From: Bryum argenteum
Taxonomy: Eukaryota > Streptophyta > Bryopsida > Bryales > Bryaceae
Direction of reading: 5' to 3'
Length of the DNA stretch: 64,000 nucleotides
Assembly (NCBI GenBank): GCA_037043015.1
Contig: CM073325.1
Coordinates: 20,191,001-20,255,000, forward strand
The position numbers and the translations under genes are program-made. This document shows, piece after piece, positions 21,394 to 34,182 of this stretch (position 1 is its first letter; each line of letters starts with the position of its first letter). The notes under the pieces are model-generated. The model had not been told where the DNA came from. It saw only the letters and a list, made by a program, of their open reading frames with translations, and did no database searches.

Positions 21394-21750
21394 ACGTCAT
21401 GTCAAAGAGCATAAGCTTCCATGATATATATATATGGTATATTGTTATGTATAGGTATTAATTTTCTTAAAGTTTTGGACATATATTTGAAATGTAGGAT
21501 GTGTTTTCAATCATAGTGTTGTTTTGTGTATGTATGTGTTATTGTAACAATTCTGTAGTGAAAACTAAGAGGTAGAATTTGCCTTTTGATGATGTATGCA
21601 AGATGTTGCCCACTATCATGTACTAGATTGAAATGGTATCCTTTAAAACATGAAAAGACAAATCTTACATTTCAAATGCTAGTAAGTACAAGATCCAATT
21701 TAATGATATTTATATTCATCAAATACCATTGTGATTTGCCAAGTGCATAT

Positions 21751-21846
21751 CGTATTTTGAAGTGGAAACAAATATTGAGAACCACAAATATAATAAATAC
21801 CGTATTTTGAAGTGGAAACAAATATTGAGAACCACAAATATAATAA
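21751..21846. repeat. Perfect tandem duplication, 50-bp period
   Basis: The unit starting CGTATTTTGAAGTGGAAACA at 21751 is repeated at 21801 without a mismatch over 46 bases. It is a recent, small, noncoding duplication. Confidence 0.9.
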
Positions 21847-21934
21847 GAACGCTAATGGTCATGTAGAAAACACGAAGAAATCAACACTCAAGAAAGCTCA
21901 ACTTTGCAATACTAGGTGAGTGCATGTCCACATC

Positions 21935-22361
21935 TTAACCCCTAAACGCCCAAGGGGGGGTAAAGCTCCTAACAATTGGTAATAATGCTGATTTTTTCAA
22001 AACTGCGTATAAAAGATGAAAATGGAAAATCCAACCGTAGGATCTTCTTTGGAGCATGGCAATTAGTATGACCCCCAAGTTGCATGCCATTTGGAGGTAT
22101 GGATTTCAAGATCCATGCAAAAAAGGGGTGAAGATCACACCACCAAAACTTTCATGAAAAATCTCTTTTGCCCACTCTCACAAATTGAGGATCAAGGTTT
22201 TTACTATTTATCCAAGGAGGGAGTAGAGTAAACCCACCGAGGAGTTGAGCAAAAAAAACGGCGGATGAAAAATCGATGGGATGAAAGCGGGGTTGTGCAC
22301 CAAAGACGGAGCCTCACATCCAAAATGTCGAAAAACGACACCATGGGCGCTTAAGGGTTAA
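21935..22361. mobile_element. TTAA-flanked inverted-repeat element (419 bp)
   Basis: The element 21939-22357 starts CCCCTAAACGCCC and ends GGGCGCTTAAGGG, with TTAA on both sides. The right TTAA (22358-22361) is also the left flank of the next element. It shares the subterminal CCAAAATGTCGAAAAACGACA block with the element at 19892. Confidence 0.65.
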
Positions 22362-22606
22362 CCCCTAAAGGTCCACGAAAGCGAAACTGCTTTTTGGAGT
22401 CCAAAATTCAGCCAACTTTGACCATTATAATCTCACAAATGAAGAAGAATCAACGGTTCAATTTTGGCATGTGAGTGGAAGGTTAGGTCAACTTCAAGAT
22501 CCTACAGTTGGATCTTCCAAATAATTCTTAGATTGAAGAGTTTTTAGGCCTGAAGTAAGGGAATGTCGATTTTTACAATTTTGCATCAAGAACCTTTAGG
22601 GGTTGG
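22358..22606. mobile_element. TTAA-family element (241 bp) abutting the previous one
   Basis: The element 22362-22602 starts CCCCTAAAGGTCC and ends AACCTTTAGGGG. The left flank is TTAA and the right flank is TTGG, probably an altered TTAA. The interior (CAACTTTGACCATTATAATC, AACGGTTCAA) matches the elements at 42499 and 42764. Confidence 0.6.
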
Positions 22607-23080
22607 GCACCATATACTATGACACCAAAGTTCACTTTTCCTTCGTTTGCATGAATTTATTAATGAATATGGTGAGACGAGGGGGTCAAGGGCCTGAGTA
22701 AACTATATATGACATGGTGATTGGTGAATTGGGGATTTGTCCCTTATGATTTGAGGATGGAGAGGAGGTAAGGAAGTATATAGAGTGGGGTTGTGGGAGG
22801 AGAAAATTAAAAGGGTTGTTTGGTTTGGCATGCTAAAGGACCAATCTACAGGGATTCACCAACTCACACTTATTCAATTTGTCTTAATTTTCTTATGATT
22901 CATAAGTGCCACATGGCACCCCCACAATGGGGTCCATGTAACACCCTTCACAAGGGATCATTAATTAGTTAATGTTTTTTTCCTTATGTGTACCTCATGT
23001 GACTATGAGGCAATATCTCATATATCTTTATAGTACCATATGTTGAATCATATTTACCTAATTCTCATTTGAGGTTTGTG
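22607..23080. other. Intergenic DNA left of the retrotransposon
   Basis: AT-rich sequence with no recognisable gene or repeat. It forms the left side of the target site of the chromovirus. Confidence 0.5.
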
Positions 23081-26000
23081 ATTTCATGTCATGATTCCGG
23101 AAATTAACGACACAGTTCCAACATCCAACATCGCAACATAATCCAGACAATTAACGATCAATACTCATGAGACGAAGATAGCAAATGAAACATTGTATAG
23201 AAGGAATGTTGCGTGGGAGTCAAGCTCCTCCCACTGGCTTTATGCAGAATGTCTAACTGATCATACTAACTGTCTAAACCAACAGCCTTCCTTTGAAGTC
23301 TGGACCCAACAGTCTTCCTTCGAAGTCCAACATATGAGAACCCTCGAAGTCCAACTGTTACGGGTTTCGTAACATTACCCCCTCCGTACGTTTTGTGATC
23401 GCGGTTTAGGTGCGTCAGGATATAGGCGTGAAAACGTTTGACCACCTCAAGTGCATTCTTTACATTTTTAGCGGGCTCCCAAGAGTTCTGCCCGGGACCA
23501 TCACCCACCGATGCTACTAAATAATGCAGCCGCTGCGTCCGGCCGACAAATCTCGAGTTTAATATAGTATGAACTTCATATTCCATGTTGCCGTCAGCTG
23601 TGGTGATGGGTGGCGGATGAATCAGTTGTCGACGTCCTGGTATCGTGTCTATCCGGTATCTCTCCAACAAAGAGACGTGGAAAGCATCGTGAATTCGCAA
23701 CGTTCTGGGAAGGTGTAATCGATACACCAACTCTGAAAGTTGTGCAGTAATACGAAACGGTCCCAAGAATCTTGATGCTAATTTTGCAGATGGTACCGAT
23801 AGTTGGATATTGTCCCTTCGCAACCACACTTTTTCACCTACTTGAAATATTGGGTGTGGTTGATGATGTCAATTGTAATTTCGAGCAGCCCTTTCGCCTG
23901 CCATCTTGATCATGGACTTGATTTCAGTATGGATCTCCTGAAGGTGTCGAATTCTATCCTCTGCCCGCTGGATTTGTGGATGCAATAGAAGAACAAAACG
24001 ACATTCTTGGGTGATAACCATAGTTGGCATAAAATGGAGACATCCCAATGGCCGAGTGCACTGTGTTATTGTACGCGCATCGGAAGAAGGTCCGACCAGT
24101 CATTCTGTTGTCGTGACGTAAACATGCGTAAAATTTGCTCCAGTACCTGGTTGACTCTTTCAGTTTGGCCATCCGATTGTGGATGAAACGCCGTAGTTGT
24201 CGAAGGTTTAATACGCAAAAGTTCACATAGTCGTCTCGTGAACTTGGAAACAAATACCGCACCACGATCACATATAACTTCATCCGGAAATCCATGATGT
24301 TTCCAAATATTTTGCAAATATAACGTGGTAGTGCCATTGGAGTCCACAGTTTCGCAGGTGGGAACAAAATGTGCCATCTTCGTGTTTTTATCCACGACCA
24401 CGAAGATGGAGTCAAATCCATTGCTGTTGGGTAGCTTAACGATGAAATCGGCTGAGATTCTTTTCCAAGGTGAATCTGCAGCAGGTATCGGCTGAAGTAA
24501 GCCATATCGAGGATGACGCGTTGCTTTCGACCGCTGACAGAGGTCGCAGCCATCGACGTACTGGTGGATGTATTGCGTCATTTCCGGCCAGTTCGTGAAA
24601 CCAACTCCCGTGTTTTTGCCCGACCGGGATGACCCGCAGCGACAGCGTCATGTCTCGACCTGAGTATCTGACGTCGAAGATCGGCATTATCGGGAACCAA
24701 GACAGCATCACCGACGTACAAGATTCCATCGGAGAGTCTGTAGTTAGGGAAAAGCTGATTGGTTGACTGATGGCAATTTATCTCCCAGGCCACGTAAATA
24801 AGCGATCATCGGTTGACAGGCAGGATCATCGGCTGTAAACAATTTGATGCGTGCCATGATCTTCACGTCGTCCCAGACTACTTCAGTAGACTCCAATACC
24901 GCGAGCCGCAGCAGGGGTCTCGAAGTATCTCCACTGTTTTCATTGAGTCCATGACGGCGAGAAAGCATGTCCGCGCGTTCATTCATAGATCCCGCACGAT
25001 GTTGAATGACAAAGTTAAATCCTGAAAGAAATTCTGACCAACGGGCCTGCCGTCGATTAAGTTGTTTCGTGGTCAAGAACTGCTCCAAGTTTTTGTGGTC
25101 CGAGATAACCATGACTTGATGCGGCGATCCTTCCAAATATACACGCCAATCTTGAAAGGCGAGGACAATACTAAACAATTCTTTGTCGTAAATATCGTAA
25201 TTTTGCTCTGCGGAACACATTTTTGAACTCCTGTAGGCACACGGGTGTAAATATCCGTCGGCGGCAAATTGTGACAGAACACCACCGGTAGCAGTATCAG
25301 AAGCATCGGTTTCCACAATGAATGGTTGGTCAAATTGTGGATGCACCAATATCGTAGCCTTTAAGAAGCACGAGCGCAAATTCTCAAACGCAGACTGTGC
25401 TTGCGGTGTCCAGTAGAATTTTTGACCTTTTCGGGTCAAGGCAGTGAGTGGAACCGCCAATCTGGAATACCCATCAATAAAGCGGCGGTAGAAGTTTGTG
25501 AAACCCAGGAATGCCTGAACTTGTTTAACAGTCGTTGGCGCCGGCCAGTCGTGAATTGCATGTACTTTATTTTGACACATTTCAATGCCATTACTGGACA
25601 TGACCATCCCGAGGAACTCAACTGAGTTTTTGTGGAATTCGCACTTTGATGCTTTTACATACAATCCGTGCTTTTGGAGTCGAGTGAGAACCTCGCGGAC
25701 TAACATGCGATGTTCTTGTATATCTGTGGAAAAAATGAGTATATCGTCGAGGTAGATCACTACGGATACGTCCAATAAGTCGTTAAATATTCCCTGCATA
25801 TGAGCTTGAAATTGGGCAGACGCATTCGTCAGTCCGAAAGGCATGACGGAATACTCGTATAACCCATATCGCGTCTTAAATGCCGTTTTAAATTCATGAC
25901 CACGGGCCATGCGGACCCGGTGATAGGCTTGTCGTATGTCCAGCTTGGTAAAAATCGTAGCACCTGCCAATCGATCAATTAACTCGGGAATAAGCGGTAG

Positions 26001-28703
26001 TGGGTACCGGTTTTTCACCGTGACTCGGTTGAGATTACGGTAATCGATGCAGACTCGAATTGACCCATCTTTCTTTCGTGCAAATACCACCGGAGCTGAT
26101 ACCAGGGACGTAGATCTCTTGATCCAACCCTTTCCCAAATTATCGTCCAGGTATTTACGGAGCTCCTCAAGTTTGACGGAGGACATCGGCCTGAGACTGG
26201 TATTTCGAGGCTCCTCCCTTGATTTAAAAATGATCTTCATGTCAGAGCTCGAATGTTCAGGCAATTCGTTTGATGCCGATTCGCTGAATGCCTCCCGCAG
26301 GTCTTCATATTCTGGTGGAATTGGCTCTTCGGCCTTTGTTGTTGGCACTTCGGATACCTCCAAGAGGTACAGTTCGGCGTCGTAGTGAAGTTGCCGAAAA
26401 GTCGCTGCTAATATGGTGGCAGACCTCGATGTGGGTTGAGTGTTCATCGGAGGCATCTGCAATCTCGAGTGATCATCGTTAATTTTGGAACTCGGTCGCT
26501 GCTCCTTGCTCCCCCCAAAATCCTTCTGTTTCCCTCCTGATACATCGCTGAGCGGCTGAAAACAATTTCGTCGACAAAATGCAGAATTGAAGTGGACCTG
26601 TTTCTTCGACCACCTGATACTCGGATCATGACATACCAGCCAGGGAGTCCCTAAAATGCAAGGGTAATGCCCTGTGTTTGTAATGTCAGCCACAAGTATT
26701 TCCCGGTGATTTCCCACCCTAAGCTCAATCTCAATCTCATGCGTGATAAGTCCAGAATTTATTATTCTTCCATCGATAATACGAACCTCTCTCGGTGTTT
26801 TCTTCAACCGTAATCTTGCCCGGCACTTTCGTGCAAAATTTGTGTGAATAAAGATCCTGGTGGCCCCGGAATCAATAAGAACAGTAGCGCTGAAATTATT
26901 AATGTAACCATGTAGCGTTAAGTGGGCTTCGGGTTCAATAACGGCCCGCAAATATAACGCACCGTTCTTTTCCACCCGAATTCTTGGCTCCGTTGTTGCG
27001 GCAGTCGACAGCCTGCCCGGGTACTGAACCGACATGGTCAGTCCCGGGCTTGCTCTTCCCCCGATTCACCAATCCAATCTTCTTTCATCGCCGCCAACGT
27101 CATTGGTTTGGACGGATTAATAGGACATCGAGCGCGAACGTGTCCCATTTTACCGCACCCCCAACACTTCCCTTGCCGCTGAAAATCCAACGATCTGCCG
27201 CCGTCTTCGCCAAAGCAGTGGTTGTTCCCCGGACGGCATCTATCTCCATTGGAGTTGGCAAATAAGGGAATGTGGTTGTCGAAGTGCATCCAAGGTTGCC
27301 AGCGAAATGCAAATTGTAAGATGACGGATGGGGTTGTTGACGTCGAACCCATAACCTATCGTCTATTCGCGACGCCATCGCCATCCACTCAGTTAATCCT
27401 CTTGGTTGAGTCTCAGCGGCAATTATCGAATCCAACAGTTCATCTTTTAATCCACTTCTGAATCGTGCCACCAGACTGGACTCATTCCAATCAACCTGAG
27501 AAGAATGCTCATTGAATGCGGATATATAATTAGCCACCGACCCGGTTTGTTTTATTTTACCCAAACGATCTTCGGCATTACTCCTTCGATCCAAATCCCC
27601 ATAGACGGCAATGACAACCTCCCGAAAAGCTTGATAATCCGTTAACAATATGTGAGGACGGTCTTCATCCAAAGCTTGGAGGACCGGCATAGCCCAATTT
27701 TGTGCCGATCCGATCATGTACGAAAGCGCAAACGCCACTTTGTCTTCGTCACTGCAATACATCTTTGGCTTACCTCTGAAAACAAGGCGCAGTTGAGCAA
27801 ACCACTTGTAAACCTCGTTTCCCTTCTTTCCTGAGAATTTTTCCGGATTGGCCACCTTCAATCCTTTACCATTCGAACTTTCGTGTTGAATTTCTTTTGT
27901 GTGAATGGTTGCAGATGGCATCGCAGTTGCGTGCGTAGCAATTTGCTGCACGAGGTGAGGAATGGCCGCTTGAAATGCCGTTTGAACCTCCCTCTGAATA
28001 AATGCGACCAAATCCGTGCTTGCTGGATTTACCTAGGTCATGAACTCGACCGGCTCCATTGGTGTATAATTCTCAATAAAGTCAAAGCATACTTGTTTTC
28101 ACCTGAATACTGCCGAAGAGATCATTGATCAATGTGACGATAAATTGCATTGTCATGTTACCCGAATGGAGAAAGATAAACCACCAAAAAACTTGAGTTT
28201 GGCTTTGTCGATCTTCCGCCCAACACTCCATTCCGACCGACTATCTCTCTGCAACCACCAAGAACAGCATAAGGAACATCAACAGTTGTGAACTGTAACC
28301 ATTGTTACAAAATAATTCCGAACGGAAAAAATGTCCATCTCATCCTTGCAGACATAAAATGTTCATTACACTCATTCGATATGTGTCGATAATTCCTAGA
28401 CGCAACATAATGTCATGATTCCGGAAATTAACGACACAGTTCCAACATCCAACATCGCAACATGATCCAGACAATTAACGGTCAATACTCATGAGACGAA
28501 GATAGCGAACGAAACATTGTATAGAAGGAATGTTGCGTGGGAGTCAAGCTCCTCCCACTGGCTTTATGCAGAATGTCTAACTGATCATACTAACTGTCTA
28601 AACCAACAGCCTTCCTTTGAAGTCTGGACCCAACAGTCTTCCTTCGTAGTCCAACATATGAGAACCCTCGAAGTCCAACTGTTACGGGTTTCGTAACAAT
28701 TTC
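23081..28703 (-). mobile_element. Ty3/gypsy chromovirus LTR retrotransposon, broken
   Basis: A full-length element read on the minus strand. The LTRs are about 289 bp (23086-23374 and 28410-28698) and differ at about five positions (under 2%), so the insertion is young. The 5-bp target duplication ATTTC lies at 23081-23085 and 28699-28703. Parts in order: gag with a CCHC zinc knuckle (about 27040-28010; CWGCGKMGHVRARC), protease (LIDSGATRIFIH), reverse transcriptase (YLDDILIF) and RNase H (ETDASDTATGG) in about 24750-27030, integrase in about 23850-24790, and a chromodomain near 23270-23700 (EYEVHTILNSR, NSWEPAKNV). The chromodomain defines the chromovirus clade. The coding region is spread over several frames, with roughly three to five breaks, so this copy looks dead. 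I did not recognise a tRNA primer site. Confidence 0.93.
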
Positions 28704-28756
28704 TGAGTTGATCATGTTGTAGAGATTCACCAAAAGAAAAAGAATATATTTTCTCA

Positions 28757-29672
28757 TATATACATGATTGCAAGTGTGCACATTTCTTCTATGAAGACTG
28801 AAACCCTTATTTTCGATTGAGTGTTGTGTAGGCTAAACATGCAATGTTTCTAATTTAGTTGGGTTTCAAGGTGAAGAGATCCTTGCACAATAAAATGGAT
28901 CCATAGTGTAGTAAATAATATAATTAGAAATTGAGATAATTTTTACTATTGTTGATGTTTTCATCGGGTGTGCAACTCATCTTAAATCTAGAAGAGGTTA
29001 TTCATGTTATCATAGTTGGTAGAACCTTTCCAACAAAATAAGTGAATATAGCATTAAAATCTCAATTGGTGTGGTTGAGCACTTGTTAATTTTCATCATT
29101 ACATGTCAAGAAGGAAGTATGAACCCTTGTTGTATTGCTACCCCCAAAGTCTTTATGTTTTGGAGGGGAGATGACATGTTTGTTGCCTTCTAAGCCTTAG
29201 TGATTAAGTGGGAACTATTGTAGTATTTTCCCCATGAAAAATTGAGGTTCTATGCATCTTAGTTCAAGAACTTTACAGTCCAATAAAAATATAAGATCCA
29301 ACTAAAGGAGGCAGGTAGCGATGATCGAAGATTGTATTTCCTTCTTTAAGTTATGCTTTACTACATGATTAAGTCAAAAATCACAAATCTCAAAGATAAC
29401 TCAATTACAAAATCCACATTGAAATCTACATTAAAATTCACTTGCCTCTTTCACTAAGGTTCCAACATCCTCATTGGACCGTAAAACACTTCAAATAAAA
29501 TTGGAACTATATGATGCCGCAATCTATGGTGGCTAGGATGGAGATGCAAAGGGATGTCTTTGACAATAACTTCACCACCCAATCATACATGATTGCAAGT
29601 GTGCTCATTTTCTCTAAGAAGACAATATTCCTTATCTTCAAGGGTGACTCTTGTGTATGCTAAACATGCAAT
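28757..29672. repeat. Pair of direct repeats of about 95 bp
   Basis: The segments 28757-28855 and 29583-29672 share ACATGATTGCAAGTGTGC and GCTAAACATGCAAT in order. Between them lies the second copy (29243-29400) of the dispersed repeat at 21180. No coding sequence is seen. Confidence 0.55.
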
Positions 29673-31173
29673 ATCAATCCAGCCCAACAAGAATAGTTCA
29701 TCGGTGAAGGACATGCCACAAAATCCCTCAAAACCCTTCATCTTGTGCATACATAACCATGGGACTTAATACCAAGATTGTAAGACAAACACTATTTTGT
29801 TTCTCAACAGAGATGGGCACAAACATCCAACTTAAGGCCGAACAAACATTCTACTCAAACCAACCTCAAAACAGGTATGCAGTACTTCTTCCAAAAAGAA
29901 CTCATACGCAGTACTTCTTCCAAAAAGAACTCATACTGATTTTTGTTCGAAATTTTCTCACTTCCATGCAAGGTTATCAGAGTAAAGGCAAATTCTTGTA
30001 TTCTCAAATTTTGGCAACATACATCTAGCTAAATTTATACATACTTACAAATTACTTTTTGCACTTATATATACCCATCATCAAAACATTCTAAATACCT
30101 TACAAGTAAACCTAAGAATATCTGCATATATAAGATTCTTCAAACAAATACAACATATTCTCTATACTCCGATAACCATGCTTCCACATAGGAATTTCCC
30201 TATACATTGATTTCAAGATTGCTTCAGAAGAGAAGAGACAGAAAAAGAAAAAATTATAAATTCATAAAATGGAGAAATTAAGAAACTTGATCCTGAATCC
30301 TGAAGAGTCAAGAATTAGTTGCAAGCATGAGTTCCACGTGAGTTTCTAATACTGAAACTTGAACAGAAGAGTGATCAAATATAGAGATAGTGAAAGAATA
30401 AAAACACCATCTCCAACAATAGTCGTAGAACCTATTCTCACATGCAGATTATCACACCATATTAATAGCCATTGATAAGCATATTGATAGCCATCAACCC
30501 CTAAAAGATAAAGCAACCCAAAATTGGGTTTCTGCTCTTTCGGGCAGCCTAGATGAAAGATTTCAAACTCTCTCTTTTCTCTTAAGAATTTCATTGGATA
30601 TTTCCCATACTACAAGGTGTGTGTATGAGAATTTGCAAAGTCAAATCCCAATCCAAGATTATTTTTACGCAAATATCATTGAGAGGCCTCCTACCTTAGA
30701 CCAATATATGGGATACAAATATTGGTCAACTACAAAAACTTATAATATGGTTATGTAGCACTAATCAACGACTCTTTTCTAGTGCAAAATAATACTTCAT
30801 AATTGATCACTTGAATGAAGACAGTGCCACATTTTTATTGCAATATACAAAACCATAGACTCTAAACTCCAGATTCCCAGGAGAGTCTACGGCAAAAAAA
30901 AAATTACATAAACCACTCCTTCACTACCCAACCCTAGTTAAGAAATTCCTAGCCCTAGTTAAATAAATCGGGCACCTATGCCCGCGGGGGTAGTTGAAAA
31001 TTTTCACATTCTCAAGTCACTAACCCCCGGAGCTAACTCACTAACCACGGGTTGATAAGAAGAAGAAGCTTTGACGGTGTAAACGGTGTTAACCCAACCC
31101 AGGTACAGTAAGCCGCGATTGGATGGATGAAAATATGGTTGTCCGTTGACGGATGAATGATATCGAGCCCTGT
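29673..31173. other. Intergenic DNA downstream of ARD
   Basis: AT-rich, with a 29-bp tandem duplication at 29879-29936 (unit GCAGTACTTCTTCCAAAAAG...). No gene was recognised. A small GC-rich patch at 30960-31173 directly follows the ARD stop codon and is probably its 3'UTR. Confidence 0.5.
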
Positions 31174-34100
31174 TCACACTGTAATGCCCGCCATGGCCTT
31201 CGCCAGGACTTTGTCTTCCACGTCCGTCGCCTCGTGGCCCTCGGAGACCAGCACTGATTGAACGTATTCCAGTCTGTAACGCACCCACGCGCACCACGCC
31301 TCTCCGGGTATCAATAATCGAACCCCGATATAAACATCACTAAGGCCCATACTACACCTAAATATGGAACTTACGAAGTCATCTTAATGAATTCCTACTT
31401 TATTATTGTAGTTGACCACCACCCATACATGGTTGTCATTATATGACTATTCCTTTCATATTCTGTAGGACAAGTTATTATTTCATCACATGTACTTGAA
31501 AGGTACATCTGATAAATAGTAACTCGTCCAGTAGGCCATGAAATGAATAGTGATTTATCCAATATGACAACTATGCACCCATAGACAAGAGAAAGCTCTT
31601 TTCAATGAGTCTTGTTGTGATTTTAGTATGGTCCTCTTTACACTAGAGGTGAGCAGCCATGCAAACAAGAATTTCAGAATTTCATAGGAAAGTTCAGAAT
31701 TTGGTTTGATTGCTCTCTACATGGCTTCTCAACTCTAGTGTGAACATCGCTAAAGTTTTTGGAATGTTCTAGAATAGTAAAAAGGTTAGGAGTGACTTAC
31801 CGAGCTTCCATGACGTCGGTTTCGGGCTTCTTTTCAAATTGGATGCGGCTGGGGGTCCCTTGGTATAAAAGCAAAGCCTGGATCAAGGAACAATTCAACA
31901 ATAAAAACAATTGTCCACGTGGGATTCATCAATTTTGAAGAAATGGAGGACCCTTGACCCACGTAAATATGCTTATTCTGGGTTATTTTGGAAGAAGAAA
32001 TCGTGAGCTGGAATTTATATTATTTAATTTTTAACAATGGGCCATGTGGAATATTGACCAAGTGGGAATTTAATCTTGGACTAGAATGGAATAGGGGACC
32101 TTGACCCATGTGAATACTTATTCTGAAAGAAGGAATTGATGGTGAGATGGGAATCTACGGGATTTGAAGATTCGAGAGGTGAGGTGTTTACCTTTAGGTA
32201 TTGATCCTCGTCTAATGTAAACCGGTGGTACATTCCAGGGGGTAATACAATTAAATCGCCTTTCTTTATTTCGATGCGAATCCATTGTCCATCGAAGTCT
32301 CTGACGTCTTCGTAGCCTGCATTGAACCCCACTTCCTTTTTGTCATGTAAAATCCCTTAGCAAATTGAAACATCATATTGGTATTAAACCAACCTCATTA
32401 GAAAAAATGTAGCTCTTATTCTAGTTCATAAATCCTAACAAATGTAATAGTAGAAGGTAAAAAAATGTTGGGTACAAATAGATATGACACTTTTAGTCTA
32501 TGAATGAAATATTCTTTACTAATAGAAAATTTTTCAGTTTTCACCAAGCCTTCCATTTTCAGCATGAATGTCCCATCCAACTAATTTTGGCAAGAATCTT
32601 GTTGAAATGAGTCATTCAGCTTGGTGGATGTTGCACACTTTTGCACAAGGGCTCTAAAGACTACAAACACTTATCCTTTAGAAGTACTATGCTAAAGAAC
32701 CACATCTCATTTTACCAAATTCATCCTAGCCAAGTTATCAATTTTTCTTCATTTTGAGGAAAACATTTAAAAATGTGCTTCAAAGAAGTGGAAAGTATGC
32801 ATTGGATCTGATTTCACTTTTTTAAAGTAGATTTGATGATACTAACCTATTCCATCAAGAATAAATCGAATTTCTTCATGATCATGAAGGTGCTCCATAA
32901 AGAACTTCTTTGTGTTCTGCTCGAAGTTAGGAAGCTTCCCAGGTGATACAGTCAAAACTTCCTGCAGGATACAAAGAAAAAAGCACAATTAATGTGAATA
33001 TCAGTAATTAAATAACCGGCTAAAAGTGTTTCAAAACAATCAAATCCGAAAAGTGTGCCCAATAAGGAGGAAGATCCACTAGGCCCAGTAGGGTTGACTT
33101 CTGTAAAAGAGCAGTTTTGCAACCACAACTGAATGACATCTAGACAAATAAATGAGGGTTACAGTAATCATCATATAAAGTGGATACCATTTTCAATAAA
33201 AGTAGGTGTACTATCAAATGGGCCACTAGGGCAGAGGTTCCTACACCTAGTCAAGATGACTAAAGTCAAATTCCTATTGAAGGAATGACTTCTTCTCTAC
33301 TATGTGTGACATGAACATAAATTAGATTATGATATATCATGTCTGGAATTAATTGAAAATCAACTCCTGTAAGTAAACATTCATGATATTAAAATGAAGT
33401 GCATACTCAAATGTTCTATCAAGGGTGCATTACTTTAAGTAGATGATCTTAACTGAGCTAGCGTGATCTTAAGTTCCTGACCAAGAATACACCTAAAGCA
33501 ATGAAGGCTTTGGTAGAGCCTTTTTGTAATTCGATTTTGAAGTCTTGGACATGTAGGTTGATTGCTTCTCAAAAACTACTCTTCTAGAAGGAGAAATACA
33601 CTCAAAAGATATCATACTTCAAGATTGATCACGTCATGAATGACTCTAGAATCACCGAAAAATCAACCTCGAAGATAGTTACCTCGTAATTGTACCCACG
33701 AGCACGCTTGATTTTGTTCAAAAACTTGTTGCTCTCGAACTCGTCCGTTTCGATCTCCGTCCACGTAAGAACTCCCAATTCTGAAAAATTGCACCATACT
33801 CAATCACTGACTGCAATCGCGCAAGACAGGCTCGCATTCCTTCTCGTGCTCACAATCTAAGTATGTGCCGCATGCATGAGACAAGAAACTTCAAATTCTG
33901 GTAGTGCAGACCTCGCCGGAACAAACTTCGGAAACTAGTACTGCAGACATCGCCAGAAGCAGTATTTCGATCTAGACAATATTCTGGCGATTACGAACTT
34001 CTTCATTAACTGCTGCTTTCAAGATTGCGACAAACCAAGTATGCAGTTACAATGGGTCACTCACTTTGCAGATGGTCGGTAGTGACTTCGCGGTTGGGAG

Positions 34101-34182
34101 AGTACTGGTGCGGCAGGTACGGGGGATCATCGGTAGGATTGTAGTACCACGCTCGGATAGGTGTCGATTTCTGCGCACTCAT
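31174..34182 (-). CDS. ARD: Acireductone dioxygenase (ARD), complete six-exon gene
   Basis: A cupin enzyme of the methionine salvage cycle that oxidises acireductone to the 2-keto acid precursor of methionine and formate with bound iron. Exons on the minus strand are 34065-34182, 33683-33780, 32847-32961, 32192-32316, 31801-31877 and 31174-31273. All junctions are GT-AG and in phase, giving 210 residues. Seen: AWYYNPTDDPPYLPH, KLGVLTWTEIETDEF, KLPNFEQNTKKFF, and the metal ligands HLHDHEE (His, His, Glu) and the His of MYHRFTLDED. The C-terminal part (ALLLYQGTPSRIQFEKK onward) diverges from the usual FVGEPVWTPYNRP-type end, and the tail runs a little longer than typical ARD. The start is the first ATG before SAQKSTPIRAWYY. 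Introns run about 280-720 bp. Confidence 0.88.

Noticed and set aside
28585-28781. Short open frames resembling the 3' end of the frame at 23266-23829
   Set aside because: They are the other LTR of the same chromovirus and not an additional gene.
31004-31297. A 97-codon minus-strand open frame over the end of ARD
   Set aside because: The ARD reading frame uses another phase here, ending at 31174 after an in-phase splice acceptor. The longer frame has no family match.
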